A DNA stretch of 6,022 bases from Acidobacteriota bacterium. GTDB lineage: Bacteria; Acidobacteriota; UBA4820; DSQY01. The stretch is taken from contig JAKAIJ010000165.1 in assembly GCA_021814355.1 (NCBI GenBank), positions 1 to 6,022 of the forward strand, given 5' to 3'. Under the pieces are notes generated by a model. It saw nothing but the letters and a program-made list of their open reading frames with translations. It ran no database searches and was not told where the DNA came from. Shown here piece after piece: positions 5,324-6,022 of the stretch. The translations under genes and the position numbers were made by a program. Each line of letters starts with the position of its first letter. Position 1 is the first letter of the stretch.

Positions 5324-6022
5324 ATGGTCCGGCTCACGGCGTTCGGCGCGGCGGGGGAGGTGACGGGGAGCAAGCACCTTCTCGAAACCCCGGCGTCCCG
5401 GGTTCTCCTGGACTGCGGCGTATTCCAGGGCCACCGCGAGGAGGTCCGGCGCAGGAACGGGGGGTTCCCCTTCGAGCCTTCCGCGGTCGCCGCCTCGGTC
5501 AACACCCACGGCCACCTGGACCACTGCGGCGGCTACCCCCTCCTGGTGAAACAGGGGTTTTCCGGGAACGTCCTGAGCACGCCCGCCACCCGGGAGGTGG
5601 CCGGGCTCGTCTTGGCCGACTCCGCCCGGATCCAGGCCCACGATGCCCGGTTCCTCGAGAAGCGCCAGCGCCGGGACCCCCAGCCCTGGCGCAAGGTGGT
5701 CCCTCCGCTCTTCGACGAAGCGGACGTGGCGCGGGCCCTGGCCCAGTACGTGACCGCCTCCTACCGCCGCCCCTGCGGCCTCGCGGAGGGGGTCACCGCG
5801 ACGCTCTATGACGCGGGCCACATCCTGGGCTCGGCGATGGTCCACCTCGAGCTGGCCTCGGGCGGCAGGCGCCTCTCCGTGGGGTTCACCGGCGACCTCG
5901 GCCGGAAGGGGATGCCCATCATCCGGGACCCCGAGAACCTTCCGCCCCTCGACTACCTGATCCTCGAGAGCACCTACGGCGACCGGCTCCACGACCCGAG
6001 AGAGACCGCGGAGGAGGAGCTC
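5324..6022 (+). CDS. Metallo-beta-lactamase/beta-CASP RNA nuclease (3' end outside window)
   Basis: The first 233 codons of an open frame that runs off the right edge. The protein begins with GAAGEVTGS (8-16), typical of the YSH1/CPSF73-like group of zinc-dependent RNA nucleases (COG1236 type). Metal-binding motifs appear in order: D30 in LLDCG (motif 1), THGHLDH (61-67; H62, H64, D66, H67; motif 2), H166 in DAGHILGS (motif 3) and D191 in GFTGDLGR (motif 4). ESTYGDRLH (215-223) opens the beta-CASP domain. The rest of the beta-CASP domain and the last histidine motifs would lie beyond the edge; relatives are usually about 450-470 residues. No signal peptide, so cytoplasmic. Expected activity is endo- and/or 5'-3' exonucleolytic RNA cleavage. 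It starts 10 bp after the transporter-HEAT-cNMP stop and is probably cotranscribed with it. Motif 2 has Gly (G63) where many relatives have Ala. Confidence 0.93.
   Translation, partial: MVRLTAFGAAGEVTGSKHLLETPASRVLLDCGVFQGHREEVRRRNGGFPFEPSAVAASVNTHGHLDHCGGYPLLVKQGFSGNVLSTPATREVAGLVLADSARIQAHDARFLEKRQRRDPQPWRKVVPPLFDEADVARALAQYVTASYRRPCGLAEGVTATLYDAGHILGSAMVHLELASGGRRLSVGFTGDLGRKGMPIIRDPENLPPLDYLILESTYGDRLHDPRETAEEEL

Noticed and set aside
2391..5363. 990-codon open frame on the plus strand overlapping the fusion gene
   Set aside because: Its product is an Arg/Gly/Pro/Ala-rich low-complexity string with no domain, typical of an alternative frame in G+C-rich DNA. The 2020-5313 frame has clear domains and G/C third positions.
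3376..5505. 709-codon open frame on the minus strand
   Set aside because: It is antisense to the HEAT/cNMP region and the start of the nuclease, with His/Arg/Gly-rich composition and no recognisable domain.
5228..5992. 254-codon minus-strand frame antisense to the nuclease gene
   Set aside because: The sense strand encodes all four metallo-beta-lactamase metal motifs. The antisense product has no domain.

Overview
The window is very G+C-rich. Codon third positions are almost all G or C, and long open frames occur by chance on both strands. It reads as a chromosomal segment of a free-living Gram-negative-type bacterium. A cytoplasmic Hanks-type Ser/Thr kinase, a nucleotide-transporter-like/HEAT/cyclic-nucleotide-binding fusion and a beta-CASP RNase together fit Acidobacteriota (for example Holophagae or Thermoanaerobaculia) or a deltaproteobacterial/myxobacterial-type lineage. 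This placement is an inference from gene content and base composition; no rRNA or other marker gene is present. I see no tRNA, rRNA, CRISPR array, insertion sequence or phage gene.

Layout. (1) Positions 1-725, minus strand: the N-terminal 241 codons of an exported protein with a clear signal peptide, running off the left edge. It has a strong Shine-Dalgarno and a candidate promoter. It may be a relative of secreted gluzincin-like metallopeptidases whose HExxH motif has decayed to RExxR. (2) Positions 726-844: a 119-bp divergent promoter region with a perfect 15-bp palindrome over the candidate -10 box of the minus-strand gene, and a TATACT box facing the kinase. (3) Positions 845-1789, plus: a soluble Ser/Thr protein kinase with a four-cysteine zinc ribbon at its C-terminus and non-canonical catalytic motifs (HRDLRPSN, DFS). 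(4) Positions 1790-2019: a spacer with no convincing gene, ending in a TTGACG-N18-TATCCT promoter only a few bases before the next start codon. (5) Positions 2020-5313, plus: a 1097-residue three-part protein with a 12-helix membrane domain like the ATP/ADP translocase (NTT/Tlc) branch of the MFS, then a HEAT-repeat region, then a C-terminal cyclic-nucleotide-binding domain. (6) Positions 5324-6022, plus: the N-terminal 233 codons of a metallo-beta-lactamase/beta-CASP RNA nuclease, 10 bp behind the fusion gene with its own Shine-Dalgarno, running off the right edge.

How they may work together. The fusion protein and the beta-CASP nuclease look like one operon. The fusion has a putative nucleotide-handling membrane part and a nucleotide-sensing cytoplasmic part, and the nuclease would release nucleotides from RNA, so a nucleotide-pool or RNA-turnover role is a reasonable but untested hypothesis. 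The kinase is upstream on the same strand but behind a separate 230-bp spacer with its own promoter, so it may or may not be functionally tied to the operon. The most unusual item is the transporter-HEAT-cNMP protein. It belongs to an architecture seen in environmental bacteria but little studied, and here it is coupled to an RNase gene.
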